Shown here: positions 45,809-57,119 of the stretch, piece after piece
Position numbering within the stretch: position 1 is the first letter of the stretch
Layout of the letters: the number at the start of each line of letters is the position of its first letter
Origin: Odontocerum albicorne
Lineage: Eukaryota > Arthropoda > Insecta > Trichoptera > Odontoceridae
Length of the DNA stretch: 64,000 nucleotides
NCBI GenBank assembly: GCA_949825065.1
Contig: OX463844.1
Location: 24,399,763-24,463,762, forward strand
Reading direction: 5' to 3'
Notes under the pieces: generated by a model
What the model saw: only the letters and a program-made list of their open reading frames with translations
Database searches by the model: none
What the model was told of the DNA's origin: nothing
Made by a program: the position numbers and the translations under genes

Positions 45809-46072
45809 TTTGAAGGCTTGTGATCAAATAAAATAATATATGTAACGGAAAAGCAAACACAATATCTTGTAGGGCTGAAAATTTTCTTTCGAATGAGGTA
45901 TAACATTTCTCATTTTGTTTTACTTTTGGTGCTCATTTTTAAATTGCAAAAAAACGTACATAACTTATGTTAACACCCAATACATAGTATATTGCGTAAT
46001 ACTACTAGTGACACATTGTGCAAAAATGATGGAAGGAAAAACTTCGTTAACAATATATTGCATTATCTGTAC

Positions 46073-46225
46073 TCGGTAAGATACAGGCAAAAGCCTAGTT
46101 TACTGGGGACACGACAAATGAAAGGCACCAAACCCCAGATCCATATTATTGTTTGTCCACGTTAAATTATCGGTTGTTTTTCACAAATTATGTATTTATA
46201 AGATTTCTTGAGATATAAATTATTA
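46073..46225. repeat. Dispersed repeat, copy 1 (partner at 63079)
   Basis: GATACAGGCAAAAGCCTAGT then TTACT-GGGACACGACAAATG and CCCAGATCCAT are shared with 63079-63225. Divergence increases towards the 3' side. Identity unknown; no coding sense. Confidence 0.75.
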
Positions 46226-46237
46226 CACATAAAACAT

Positions 46238-46440
46238 TATAATACTTCCATTGTAAACAATACAACTTGACGGGTTTATTGGCATGTGACATTCACCTAA
46301 AACCAGCCAGAAAGATTTAAATATGTCAGAAGTGAAAATTAGACTAATACCCATTTTGAAACAAATGACTACCAAAGGCAATCAAACCCACTAATTCCGA
46401 GTTGGAAGATTACCGACCAGGCCACTAAGCTCGTCGCTGT
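46238..46440 (-). mobile_element. tRNA-derived SINE, family 1, minus strand
   Basis: On the minus strand: AGTGGCCTGGTCGGTAATCT head, degraded B-box half, CCCGTCAAGTTGTATTGTTT-type tail. Confidence 0.7.
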
Positions 46441-46730
46441 AATGAAGAAAAATAATTGAGAGAGTAGCTTGACAAGTAATTCAATCTGGAGAATAACAAT
46501 TCATTCTGCGAGTTTTTGTTTCTTTTTGTGTCACAAAAATGGTTAACACCAAACCTTCATGGTATTAATTTCGTTGCACTTTGATCTTTTTAATCAACAA
46601 AGAAACTTCCTAGTATTTTTGCGTAATAAATTGACTTAATATGCGTTTTTGGCTTGAGCAAGGCTTCTAAAAGTGGCACATGAAATTCTTTGAAAAAAAT
46701 ATGAAAATAAAATCTTCATGAAAATTGTGT

Positions 46731-46930
46731 TGTTTACAAATTCCCTGTATACAGTTCAACCTGCAGGGTTTCATGCCATGTGGTGAACTATTCCAACCAA
46801 CCAAACATATTTAACACCGTTCGTAAGTAAAAACCAGATAGGAAGCCTTCTTCAATAAATCAGATACCAACAGGAACGAATCTGCAACCCGCAGGTTATC
46901 AACTTATAGTCGGCCCAGACAGGTCGGTCG
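46731..46930 (-). mobile_element. tRNA-derived SINE, family 1, minus strand
   Basis: On the minus strand: B box-like GCAGATTCGTTCCTGTTGGT, body AAACCAGATAGG-complement, and tail CTGCAGGTTGAACTGTATAC. The 5' end of the head is poorly kept. It lies about 300 bp from the previous copy in the same orientation. Confidence 0.7.
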
Positions 46931-46935
46931 ATCAA

Positions 46936-47504
46936 ACCAAAATTGAAGACATTTTCCATAATGTTTGTTGATTATATAATATTATTGTTAATCTTATATT
47001 GTTGTTTATCTCATATCGTTGTCTATCTATATTGTTGTTTATCTCATATTATTGTTGCATCTATATATCTTACTATATATCGAGCATGTACTGTACATAT
47101 ATGGCATGGGTATATGGTATTGTTCCTTTAAATGTAATTATCTTTATATATTTTTTTAATTTTGGCTTGTATTGCATTGTACTTCCCTACACAACAGCTG
47201 GAATAAAGACTTATTCATATCAACAATTAAAAAACATGTCCCACAAATTGTCTGTGGTTTTGGATGATTTTTTTATTATCGTCGATTCTTTATTTTAGAC
47301 TTTCTTAAAAAAAATATAAGTTACAATCTAAATTTGTTCCCACTGAAACTTTTATGAAATAATTAAACCTTATTTTACGAGTATTTTAAAACTTTGAAGC
47401 TATTCTGAAGGCATTCTGTAAGCTAAGACCTCAAGTTGCCTTCAGACAATGTGTAATAATTCTACAAGAGATTAATGTGCATGACAGAATCTCCTCCATT
47501 AACC
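46936..47504. other. Presumed intron, nothing recognised
   Basis: A pyrimidine-rich imperfect repeat of TATTGTTGTTTATCTCATAT near 46998-47060 (two to three degenerate copies); otherwise no feature. Confidence 0.45.
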
Positions 47505-47681
47505 CGAAACGTACTCGTATATCCTAGTTCTTCGGGCACATTGCAAGGCGAGACCAGGACAAACAGCTTCAAGAGGTTGGTCATTAGAGGAAATGTGGAG
47601 GGAAGCACAGGGAAAAGGAGTCTATATTTTGATCCGCGTATCACATATCCAAAATATTCTAGCATATTTGTAACCTAACCG
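47505..47681 (+). pseudogene. LINE 3' fragment
   Basis: Plus-strand frames read FFGHIARRDQDKQLQEV, then after a frameshift LVIRGNVEGSTGKRS, the C-terminal order FFGHIARR...LVVxGKVEGxRxRGRS common in LINE proteins. Ends where the dispersed repeat at 47682 starts. Confidence 0.6.
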
Positions 47682-48190
47682 TTTCCATTATAATCGTGTC
47701 AACATCACTATCTAGTGATTACATATATCCTATCGACACTGAAAAAAGGAAATGTCATGAAACTGGGGCACCCCCTCTGCAGGTCTACCCTAAGAGTGAT
47801 TTCATAACCCTGTCGTCAAACAATTCTACAGATGTGAATTTAACGTAAAAAAATCCAAGTTTTGGCTTATATGAAATATTGAATAAGCATAACTCAATGC
47901 GATATGTGCGAAAATATTACATATATAAAATATGTATTCATATTCGATTTCAACGAAAAATATATAAGCCTATACAAGCAAAATTTTCACAAATATCTCA
48001 AACAGGTAAATTGTGCTTTAGCTTTTTTTTACATGTATGCGCCAAGTTCATGTTTTGTTCTTCAGGTTAATTATAGAGGTTTATACATACCTTTTTCGGC
48101 CACTAATTAGAGAGAGGGTACCTCACAAAGAATCGAGGGAAGAATGAAAGGGTATAGTGAGTGAAATTCTGATTGAGGGTAAAGTCAGAA
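47682..48190 (+). repeat. Dispersed ~510-bp repeat, copy 1
   Basis: Collinear with 51698-52213. Shared words include GTTTCCATTATAA, AGGTCTACCCTAAGAGTGA, CAAACAATTCT, TTTTCACAAATATCTCAAAC, AGGTTTATACATAC-type and GACCACTAATTAGA-type. No TIRs, open frame or SINE head was seen at its ends, so its class is unknown. Confidence 0.85.
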
Positions 48191-48237
48191 TTTTAATTAA
48201 CAGAAGAGCATTCATGATGAAATTGATGAGTGTATCT

Positions 48238-48532
48238 CAGTAGTTCTTGACCTTTTCGAAGTCACGGAGCACTTTTGATAAGACAAATTTGCGGAGCACT
48301 TAAAATCATCAAGGTCATAAAACTAACAATAAAATACATGAACATTAATTTTATTTATAAATAAAAATTACAGATTACAAAAAAATGGGAATGTATGAGA
48401 TTGCTCCGCACCTCGGCTTTGTTACCAACAGCAATTCGCCAAACTTTGATCAAATGTTTCATAATGGACGGGGCACTTGTAACGTCCTCACGAAGCACCA
48501 GTGCTTCGCGGAGCACTGGTTAAGAACAAATG
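48238..48532. mobile_element. hAT-type non-autonomous element, decayed
   Basis: The left end CAGTAGTTCTTGACC followed by GTCACGGAGCAC mirrors the right end GCGGAGCACTGGTTAAGAAC, the CAGNGGTTCTCAACC...CGGAGC pattern of hAT MITEs. The right terminus is mutated, and no 8-bp target duplication was recognised. Confidence 0.6.
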
Positions 48533-50930
48533 GTAGAGAATGTGTAGATGAAGCGAGAGAGATCCCCTACAAATAGGCCCTCTATAAGAAAACCATGATT
48601 TATAATGAATGAAACTACATTTGTTTATTTCCAAACCATCTTCGCGTTAATTATTAAATAATAAATATGGTTTAGAATTTGAATCTAACAATACTCTACA
48701 CTCGTTTATCGTGTATATTTCTCAATTAACTCTTTACATTCATTCTTGAAAACGTTGAATGAAACATCGGCACAATGAGTGAATATGTACCATGAAATTG
48801 CGTAGGTGATTTGTTAATACGAGTATGCTGAAACTTATATGAAAGATAAAGGGTACTAGCGTGTACATAAATCATTGGCGCTTCCACGAAGAGAGGTTGG
48901 CGTGCCGTGGTAAACATGAATGGGCGATGATGGCCCATGGTGCGCTGCCGGCCACATCAGATCAGATCAAGTAGCCGCGTCCCTGAATCAATGAGTTGCG
49001 GTCACCTCATGAATATAATCTGGTTCACTACATTGACGTAACGTAATGATGAGCTAATTTATTGTTTTGGTAGAACTTTCAACCTTAATTTGATGATTTG
49101 TAATAGTGGACTATAAAGAAGAAGAGTGGAATTATGATCTATATACAATACTAAAGATCATAGTTCTACCGTATTATTTTCTATCATATTTGTTGTGTTA
49201 TTTCTGTAAAAATTACTTTTTTATTCCGCTCGAGAATATTAAATAAAAATTTAAATACAAATCCATCCAAATTTTTTTTTCTTGTACTTTCTTAATTTAA
49301 TTTTAAATTTCAGTGGCACAACGATCTATTCCAATGCTGTAGATAATTGGTCTACTTCGAAAATTAAAGTCTTATTGAAAACTTTCTAAAACTAACGAAA
49401 TTAAATTATGAATCTATAACTGATATTTGTGACAATTTTCTATCACAATGAATTATTATACTTAATCATTATTTTGGTTTCCTGTAAAGTTGGTGAAATG
49501 TGATATATATGTTGTTGATCAGTTGCTGATATAAATTTTTCGTTTGGTTTTTTTCAATTTTCTACCCCTCAATATTCGTATATTATTCGCGTGACTTCCC
49601 TGGCAACACGCTGACCGCTCGATGTCCATTATTTACATACAGCGCAAATAAATATAGTGTCACATAAGGACATTACGTCAACGTTTAAAGGTTTACAGCG
49701 TAAACACATTTAAATTGGCGCTGGACAAAAGCGGTCACTAGAGCGTGCCATCACATCGGGCAGAACAAAGTCCCAGGATGTCCTGCGGCCCACGGAGCAC
49801 CCGATCCCAAAAAAATACTTTTTTGTTTATGTTTTGGAGATCAATCTCTGAATTAGATTTTTTCCTGTGATTCTTGGTTTGATGGTTCACGTGAGTATCA
49901 TCGGTTTCAAATCTACACTAAGCTACTTTGCTTAAACAAAACATGCCTTATTCGGAGGTACAGTATTCCCTCTATTTATGCGGATAATTGATTCTAGGAA
50001 AACAGTTCGTAAATTGAGCCATTAAATATAATACTTGTAAAATAGGAGGTTTTATAAATATTTTCAGATATTATATGCTTTCTAAATTAAAAAAAGGTTT
50101 AGCTATTTTTAATAAGTATTTATGTGATTATGGATATCTAATAAAAGACACATTTCGAAGGGAGTATTTGATTTATTCGTATGACGAACAAATTACAAAA
50201 TTTACAATTGAATACAATAATTACTCATAATCACTCTCGCCGTATAAATATTCCTTTCTTACTATTGTCGTTTTCACAGTTGTAACACATGTAAAAATAT
50301 CGATTTAGAAGCCAAATTATTACTTATAAAATGTCAATATTAGTTTTTAAAATTGCATACAGGGTAAATCGCGTTATATTGGATTCGCGTTAATGGAAGT
50401 ATTCTAGTGACTTTCTCTGTATTTATTATCAATATCATATTTAACTGTCATTTAAACAGACTCTGTCATGGACTCAATACAGATCAAACTTTTTCATTAT
50501 AATTAAAGTAAGACTCTCCCCTGTCTGTTCAAAATGCATCCTACATCCTGTGCGAGAAGTTTTCGAATTCTGGAAAAAAGTTCTGATGCGCACCAACCAG
50601 GCGGAGGCTACTGGCACACGCACGAAACAATACCGTGAAGTATGGAATAAGGATATAAAGAATGGAAAATTACAGTTAACCGATGTGACGCCGATTTTCA
50701 GTCATAAAGTCGACAAAACAGAGTCCATCATAAATGTTATAAGTCCATCATATCAAAAATGAACAATGTTTAAATCTTCTTTATAAACTTCCTTCAATAT
50801 ATTGTTCTTGGCTCATGTATGACAGTTATTTTTCAACAGCTGCAAGACAATATTCCAATAAAATTTGACACTTAATCTCTTTGCAACAAACACATATTGG
50901 AAATCTGAGATGAGCAGAATCTTAAGAACA
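48533..50930. other. Presumed intron, nothing recognised
   Basis: GC-richer blocks at 48880-48990 and 49740-49805 have no open frame. A 70-codon frame at 50550-50762 has no recognised domain. Confidence 0.45.
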
Positions 50931-51145
50931 TTGTATTGTATTGAACTTTCTTAGTATACAACACAACCTAGCAGGTATATTGTCATATGACAATCTCTTT
51001 CAACCAATAAGAAAAATGTAAAACAGGCCTGATGTGAAAAACAGACTGAACCTTTTGTTTAAAAAATGGGTACCAACGGGATTTGAACCCGCAACTTTAT
51101 GCGGGTTTACATGCTTCTTACCAATTAGGCAACGGAGGCCGTTAA
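50931..51145 (-). mobile_element. tRNA-derived SINE, family 1, minus strand, near full length
   Basis: On the minus strand: head CCTCCGTTGCCTAATTGGTA, B box GGGTTCAAATCCCGTTGGTA, CCATTTTTT, then body AGTCTGTTTTTCAC and a tail with CTGCTAGGTTGTGTTGTATA ending in CAATACAATACAAT. Confidence 0.82.
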
Positions 51146-51697
51146 TTTGATTTGAGCAGTTTTTATCATATTTCAATGTTAGCACAATTGGCAATATAAT
51201 ATAAGTCCACTTTTAAAAGAACTTCGCAGTTTGAATTGTCCTGGAAAAGTTAAAATTTTGTCTCATAGTATTCAAAGCATTAAATGTTCTGGCACCTCAT
51301 AACGTGATAGAATTATATGTTGGAAATATGCCCCAAGGGGTAAGTTACCCTGATATTGACTGACACTTTTTATGTGACGTATATCATAAATAGACCTAGT
51401 TATATAGATTTTCTCGGAGTGGCTATTGCAAGACACAAAATCCTCTAGAGTGCTGGAGAATTTGTTATTCTGGTGGCATGCCTGTATCAGACGTTGGCCT
51501 CCATACTTTGGAATCAAGCCCGGTATCTACCATTAATTCAAACCGGTTCACGTCCCTCGCCAATCAAAGCGACTCTTGTGTTCAAATGTACAACCAATTC
51601 TGGATATTTCGCAGTCATGAGAGTCCTTTTCTGTGCTTTATTATTTCTCGCAAGAGTCATTAGTTTTAGCCACGAATCACATATTTAATATATTCTA
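51146..51697. other. Presumed intron, nothing recognised
   Basis: Overlapping short frames on both strands (for example 51272-51517 on the minus strand) have no recognisable domain. Confidence 0.45.
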
Positions 51698-52213
51698 AGA
51701 GTTTCCATTATAAACGTGTTGACAACGCCAGATCTACATACCATATATCCGATCAAAGCTTAAATATGGATCTGTGATGATATTGGGGCTTCCATTCAGC
51801 AGGTCTACCCTAAGAGTGACTTCATTATTCTGTCTTCAAACAATTCTCCAGATGTGAATTTGACGTAAAAATCAATGTTTTGGTTTATTTGAAATATTGA
51901 AGAAACATACCTCAAGGCGGCGTGTGCGAAAATATCACATCTATAACATATGTATTCATACATGAATTAAAAATATATATACTCGTAATAGACTCTTAAA
52001 AGCAAAGTTTTCACAAATATCTCAAACATGTAAACGGTGTTTTGGATCTTTATACATTTATGCGCAAAGTTTTTGTTTTGTTCTTAAAGTCAGTCATAGA
52101 TGTTTATACATACATTTTATGACCACTAATTAGATACAGATTATTTTACAAAGAATTGGGGAAAGAATGAAAGAATTTAGCGAAGGAAATTTTGGCTGAG
52201 GGAAAAGTGAGAA
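51698..52213 (+). repeat. Dispersed ~510-bp repeat, copy 2
   Basis: The partner of 47682-48190 in the same orientation, estimated by eye at roughly 75-80% identity. The sequences upstream of the two copies are unrelated, so 51698 is close to a real boundary. Confidence 0.85.
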
Positions 52214-52269
52214 GGCTATTTATAATTTATGAATGTAGATGAAGTAAATATTCTGCGTGTGGATTGGGA

Positions 52270-52340
52270 GGTGTGGAGGTAAGTGCTATTTGCTGACCCC
52301 AAAGGGGCATAGGGTGATGGTATGTACGAATATGTATATA
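52270..52340 (+). repeat. Possible LINE 3' terminus
   Basis: GCTGACCCCAAAGGGGCATA followed by GGGTGATGGTATGTACGAAT resembles a LINE 3' hairpin (CCCC...GGGG) and a short ATGT-type tail. It starts about 55 bp after copy 2 of the dispersed repeat, so that repeat might be part of a LINE. Confidence 0.35.
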
Positions 52341-52469
52341 ACATTATTATTAATATCTGTCCTAACATCCGAAGAGGAACTTTGAAATTTTAAAGCGTGA
52401 CTATGTAAGTTGCCTCATATTTGTCGAGGTCAGGATTTTTCATATAAAATAGGGTTTATTTGTTTATTT

Positions 52470-52560
52470 AACACTTTTATTGCAAATATAATCTGGCGGG
52501 CGTATTTCCAGGCGGCAATTTCTTCCAACCAACCAGACAAACGTAAATTAAGCAAGTTAC
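52470..52560 (-). mobile_element. SINE tail fragment, minus strand
   Basis: On the minus strand: CTGGTTGGTTGGAAGAAATT, GCCGCCTGGAAATACGCCCG, CCAGATTATATTTGCAATAA. The same tail type is found on the plus strand at 53430-53490. Confidence 0.65.
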
Positions 52561-53284
52561 TCGGTCGCAAAAATAATTCACATGATATCCATCCCAACGA
52601 AATCCATGAACACATATGTGAGCATATACGCCCATAAACCCTACAAAGACGGACAATCAACCAAACATTCATTTTCATATAAAGTGATATATCATCAATC
52701 AAAGGAAAAGAAAGGGATGGTGGGGAGAAAAGAAAAAATCAGGAATGAAACACGTTATATCACTGACTAGAAATTAAGAGTTTTTTCAGTCGCTCCTTAA
52801 ATCATGCCAAGGACGGAGCGAGTCTAATTAATATTGGTTTGTAACTGATTCCAGAGTCTCACTGCATGTACAGTAAAGGATGGAGCGGTTAACTGGATAG
52901 GCCAATAAACAATATATATTTGAGCATAGCGCTAGTCCATGATCGGAAAGACGCTGAAAATTTTCGACGAGATTAGAGGAGGTAGCGGGACAGTTAAGGA
53001 TATTGTACAATAGAGATAGTATGTGAATTTGGCGTCTATTTCTCACGTTCAACCAGTTCAGTGCCTTCTGGTATGAAGTAATATGATCGTACTTTCTTAG
53101 GTTAAAAGTAAATCTTCAATGCTATTCAGAAATGATATCTACCGTCAGAAAGATATTTGAGCAATACTATATATGTTATGTGTCTATTTGATGGGAATTT
53201 ATTAAACTCTCATCAGTACGATTTTTGACCTGCATTTTATGTCTCATATTTCGAAAGAAATAATTCGGTTTTATTAAACTTTTT

Positions 53285-53605
53285 TAACCTCCATGGCACG
53301 CTATAAGAATGTTTGTCTTCCACTCGGGAGTTTCAGGTTAGATTTTGACCTCCTTAGCATGGTAAAATAATGTTTGTTTTTTACTTGAAGGCTTCAGGTT
53401 CGATTAAGACCTTGGAGACATAGTATACGAAGAGATTGCCGCCTGACAATAAGCCCGCCAGATTGTATTGCAATAAAAGTGTTAAATAAATAAAATAAAT
53501 AAATATACGAATGTTTTTCTTGCACTCGGAAGCTTGAAGGTTAGATTGTGACATCCGCAGCATAGTATGAGAATATTTATCTTCCACTTTCCGGCTTCCG
53601 GGCTG
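53285..53605 (+). repeat. Tandem tRNA-like modules (about 66-70 bp) with an embedded SINE tail
   Basis: The module GACCTCC-TAGCATGGTA...ATGTTTGT-TTCCACT...GGCTTCAGGTT(C/A)GATT recurs at about 53285, 53347, 53500 and 53550. Each has a B box-like AGGTTCGAT or AGGTTAGAT. Between the second and third lies the tail GAGATTGCCGCCTGACAATA, AGCCCGCCAGATTGTATTGC, AATAAAAGTGTTAAATAAAT. Confidence 0.6.
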
Positions 53606-53967
53606 CTATAAAAATATTATCTGAGAATTTTTTTACATAAAGGATTTTTGACTGAAGAATCGGAAGAAAATGACTCATAAAAAAGCAAGCTAGGTGAAAT
53701 TAAAATGAAAACATAAAAACTGTTTTCTCAGTCAACGACTTGATAATTATTCAAATACTCGCTGAAAAGCCCATCTAAGAATATACGAAAAGAAGGACTA
53801 TGATAAATACTTGTTAATGGTTACACCTACTTATATATTCTATCCCATCATGCCCAATTACGACTCTATTATGTCTACTCTGCCGTTGCTGCATATTACC
53901 AATCATCATATTATTTGTCTTAGCCTACCGGCGTCTCTCATTTTGTTTTGCCGATCTTCGGTGATTA
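53606..53967. other. Presumed intron, nothing recognised
   Basis: AT-rich sequence before the TTAA-flanked piggyBac remnant. No feature supported. Confidence 0.5.
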
Positions 53968-54175
53968 TTAACCCTTTGCTTAATTGGTGATTATTAACCC
54001 TTTGCGTCAGAACCAAATTACCGACCGCACCTACGAGAATCCCTGGGATACGTATCTGTTAACTAGTGTTTATTATTTTATACTGCCATATTCTGTTCTG
54101 GCACTTCCCTGTAATCTTAATAGACAATTAACGAAATACTCTATCATGGTCTTGTTGGTTTGAAGCTTTAATATA

Positions 54176-55736
54176 CAGGTAGTCGTCGACTTACAACCTA
54201 CGCGACTTACGACTGTTCGACTTTACGACCACAATCCGCGATCGGTATTATAAGCATTTTTTAAACCCTTCCGAGATGTCTAGAACAAGGAAAATGTGAA
54301 TTTCTCAACGTGCCAAGAAAAAATGAAAGGCTATTGATTTCAAAACAAAAATGATGGTAGTTAAGCAGTACGAAGGAGGAAAAAAAGTATCTACCGGAGC
54401 AAATTTTTAATGGGGATGAAACGGAATTATTCTGTAAACGAATGCCAACAGTTTACATCCATATAGAAGTCAAAAGCATGCCTGAATTAAAAACTAAAAA
54501 AAATAGGTTGACTCTGCTGCTTGGCGGAAACATCGCGGGTTTCAAACTCAAGCCTTTAGTAATTTATCAATCAGATTACCCGCGAGCATTCAAAAATGTA
54601 AACAAGCACACACTGCCCGTGTACTTTCGTTCCAATAAAAAAACATGGATGACGAAGACCCTATTTGAAGACTGATTCGTGAATTGTTTTATTCCTCAAG
54701 TTCATGAATATTGTGTGGAGAGTTAAATTCCTTTTAATATTTTGATGCTCTTAGATAATGCACCTGGACATCCACCCAATGTATCTGATCTTTATCCTAA
54801 CGTGAAAGTTATTTTTATTCCGCCAAACACAATTCCACTCATTCAGCCTATGGACCAAGGTTATACTGTTACATTTAAGGCTAACTATCTCAGAATAACT
54901 TATAGATGCTGACACAGAGCTATCGTTGCGAGAGTTTAGGAAGCAGTACGATTTTCTTAGGTGTACCAAAAATATCGCTCCTGCCTGGGAGGCTGTGACA
55001 AAGAAGTGCATGAATGATATCTGGGAAAATTGTGATGAGCGTTACGCAAATACTTGAAGAATTCGATAGTGAACAAGAACTTGAAGTTATAGAAAAAATA
55101 GTAAAATTGGCGAAAGATCTGTCTTTAGAGTGTGAGGTAGAGGGCATCGAGGAATTACTAGATCATGAGTCTGGAGAACTTACGAATGAAGAAATTATTG
55201 AATTGGATGAAGAAAAAGTAGCGGAAGAAGAAATAAGAGAAGCAGAAAAAGAACAGGAGGAGGAGCCAGAAAGAAAATTCACCGTTAAGGGACTATCCGA
55301 AGGTTCACTTATCTTTGGAATAAACTTCTTCCACATTTTGAAGAAATGGACCCAAACATCGAACGATTTGTAAGGATTGAACGGATGGAACGCGATGTGG
55401 TTCGCCCATGTCATGAAATATGCGAGGAGAAGAAGAAACAAACAATCTAGACAAACAAGCGGCCAATACATTTTTTATATGTATAACAACAAAATTATTA
55501 GGAATGCTAATGATAAAGAAAACAAACTCGAAAAATAATAAAAAAAGAAACCTCATAAACGACAGTGGTGATACACTGATTATAATAAGAACATAGAAAA
55601 CAGTATAATGTTATGATATCATTACGCACTATAATTCGCACGTGTACCGAAATTATTGCATAAACCGACTTACGACCAGATCAACTTACGACCTGTTTAT
55701 CGGACCCGATTGTGGTCGTAATTCGACGACTACCTG
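54176..55736 (+). mobile_element. Tigger/pogo element, 1561 bp, nested in the piggyBac remnant
   Basis: The left end CAGGTAGTCGTCGACTTACA and the right end (its reverse complement with one or two changes, ...TTCGACGACTACCTG) are flanked by TA on both sides (54174-54175 and 55737-55738). ACTTACGACC-type motifs recur near both ends. It contains a decayed transposase. It is a different subfamily from the Tigger at 40952, whose TIR differs. Confidence 0.92.
54278..55450 (+). pseudogene. Tigger transposase, decayed
   Basis: Traces of the N-terminal helix-turn-helix (IDFKTKMMVVKQYEGGKKVS) are followed by a deletion that joins directly to IFNGDETELFCKRMP (first catalytic Asp). Then come LTLLLGGNIAGFKLKPLVIY and AFKNVNKHTLPVYFRSNKKT, LMLLDNAPGHPPN (second Asp) and IFIPPNTIPLIQPMDQG (third Asp). 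The C-terminal part shifts frame at about 55014 and reads EVEGIEELLDHESGELTNEE and an acidic coiled region. All three acids of the DDE_1 core are visible, but the CENP-B-like DNA-binding region is largely deleted and several stops and frameshifts break it. Confidence 0.87.
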
Positions 55737-55790
55737 TATTGTTAAACGTACACGGTAGAATAAATTATTATTTGTTGACGCTTTTACAAA

Positions 55791-55962
55791 ATGGCCGGCT
55801 CACGCGATAAGGAACGAAAAAAATCACTGACGCTGAATTGGAAGATATTTTAAATAACAGTGATAGTGGGAGTGACACTGAGGACGACCTTGATGATTTA
55901 TTAATTGAAGAGTCCAGGATCCAAGGAAGACATATAACATACTCTGGATATATTATAATGTA
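55791..55962 (+). pseudogene. piggyBac-type transposase N-terminal scrap
   Basis: ATG at 55791 opens MAGSRDKERKKS; after a one-base shift the line continues TDAELEDILNNSDSGSDTED, DLDDLLIEES and a stop. The acidic E/D-LED-IL-SD-S composition is typical of piggyBac N-termini. No catalytic part remains. Confidence 0.5.
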
Positions 55963-56295
55963 GTAATTCAATAAAAAAAGTCGATAATATCGTAAGTGTT
56001 TTTTTTTTGTACTTTTATGAAATAAAATTGTGTAAAATGATCAATCTAATATTAATTTAACGAGTTTCAACATTTTTTATGGTAAGTATTTTTTAATATT
56101 TACTAATTATTTAATGTAGAAAAATAAAGAATTTTAGACCCTGCAATACATAATTAAAAAAAAATAAAAAACATTAAAAATAAAAAAATATTGGTTTGTA
56201 CAGAAACAAAGTCAAATTCAATATTCTTAGTACGAAAATAATTCGGTAACAAGGTGCATTTTAGTAGTAAACTTTGGTGGTAGTCAAAGGGTTAA

Positions 56296-57119
56296 GAGAT
56301 TGTCTTTGTTCAACGTCTTTAGTTTGTCGCTGTAACCGTTGTTCTGTTCTTCGCTTTGCAGCAACACGCTTTCTTCTGTCAATCCGGGTCTTTCAAATAT
56401 TTTTTTTTGTATAAAGCTTAAAAGTTAACGGCCGCACTGAATATTACCAACTTTATGCATTCAATACGTCAAGAAAAAATCTCTTTAAATTCATGAAATT
56501 GTATGGTTAACTTAACAATTACTTTATTTTTCAGCGCTTGCAAATGACAGTAAATATTTTTTTCATTTGTTTTGAAAAAAGTTCAAAACGAATGTTTAGT
56601 TTGAAAAGTAAACGAATTGAATATTTAAAGTACCTACCTGCCTTCCAATTGACGATTTGTTTTACTTTGATTGCACATGTTCAAAATTGGAATACTTTAT
56701 TTGCGAAGTAGCTTTTGCATACATGTTTTATTTCATTCTCACTTCACGGTCACAGTACGTATTGTTTTATTTTCGAACGGTTTTACAAATCTACAACAGC
56801 AGCTAAGACTGGCAACCTCCTTCAATTTTAAAACGAAATGGCCGATTCATGGGAGCAAGGACAGTATTGTTTTCACGCAACGATTTTCAATATCTCTGCA
56901 TTACGAGTTTGAATATGCTCTAGGATATCACATGAATGTATTAATTAATGTAGTACAATTTATAAAAACAAAAGCAATAATTAACATATTGAAAAATAGT
57001 AGACGAGTAGGAATTTGCACACAACAATATTATATAGTAAAATAAGTTGTTTTCTTCTAATTTTATGATTGACATTGTGTGTGGTGCAAAAGTAGTTTTG
57101 TATTGTATTATACCTTAAA
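56296..57119. other. Presumed intron, nothing recognised
   Basis: A 124-codon frame at 56671-57045 has no recognised domain and an AT-driven composition. It is not accepted as a gene. Confidence 0.45.

Larger units (their letters stand above)
44876..45980 (-). mobile_element. mariner element rearranged into a head-to-head inverted duplication, 1105 bp
   Basis: The left end TTGGGTGTTAACATAAGTT and the right end AACTTATGTTAACACCCAA are inverted repeats, flanked by TA on both sides (44874-44875 and 45981-45982). The right arm (about 45540-45980) is the 5' end of a mariner on the minus strand. The left arm (44876 to about 45307) is a near-identical inverted copy of the same 5' end, about 430 bp. 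Between them lies about 230 bp continuing the minus-strand gene. Both TIRs therefore derive from the 5' TIR. The arms differ by scattered substitutions and small indels (for example 6 bases missing in the left arm near 45130). Confidence 0.92.
53998..56291 (+). mobile_element. piggyBac-type remnant, interrupted by a Tigger element
   Basis: TTAA at 53994-53997 and 56292-56295 flank CCCTTTG...CAAAGGG ends, a short inverted repeat in the correct place for piggyBac. Without the Tigger the element would be about 730 bp. It retains a short piece of the transposase N-terminus at 55791. At the left end a 26-bp segment including TTAACCCTTTG is duplicated in tandem (TTAA also at 53968-53971). Confidence 0.75.

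Noticed and set aside
56671..57045. 124-codon open frame
   Set aside because: No domain recognised, isoleucine/asparagine-rich composition typical of chance frames, next to decayed elements.
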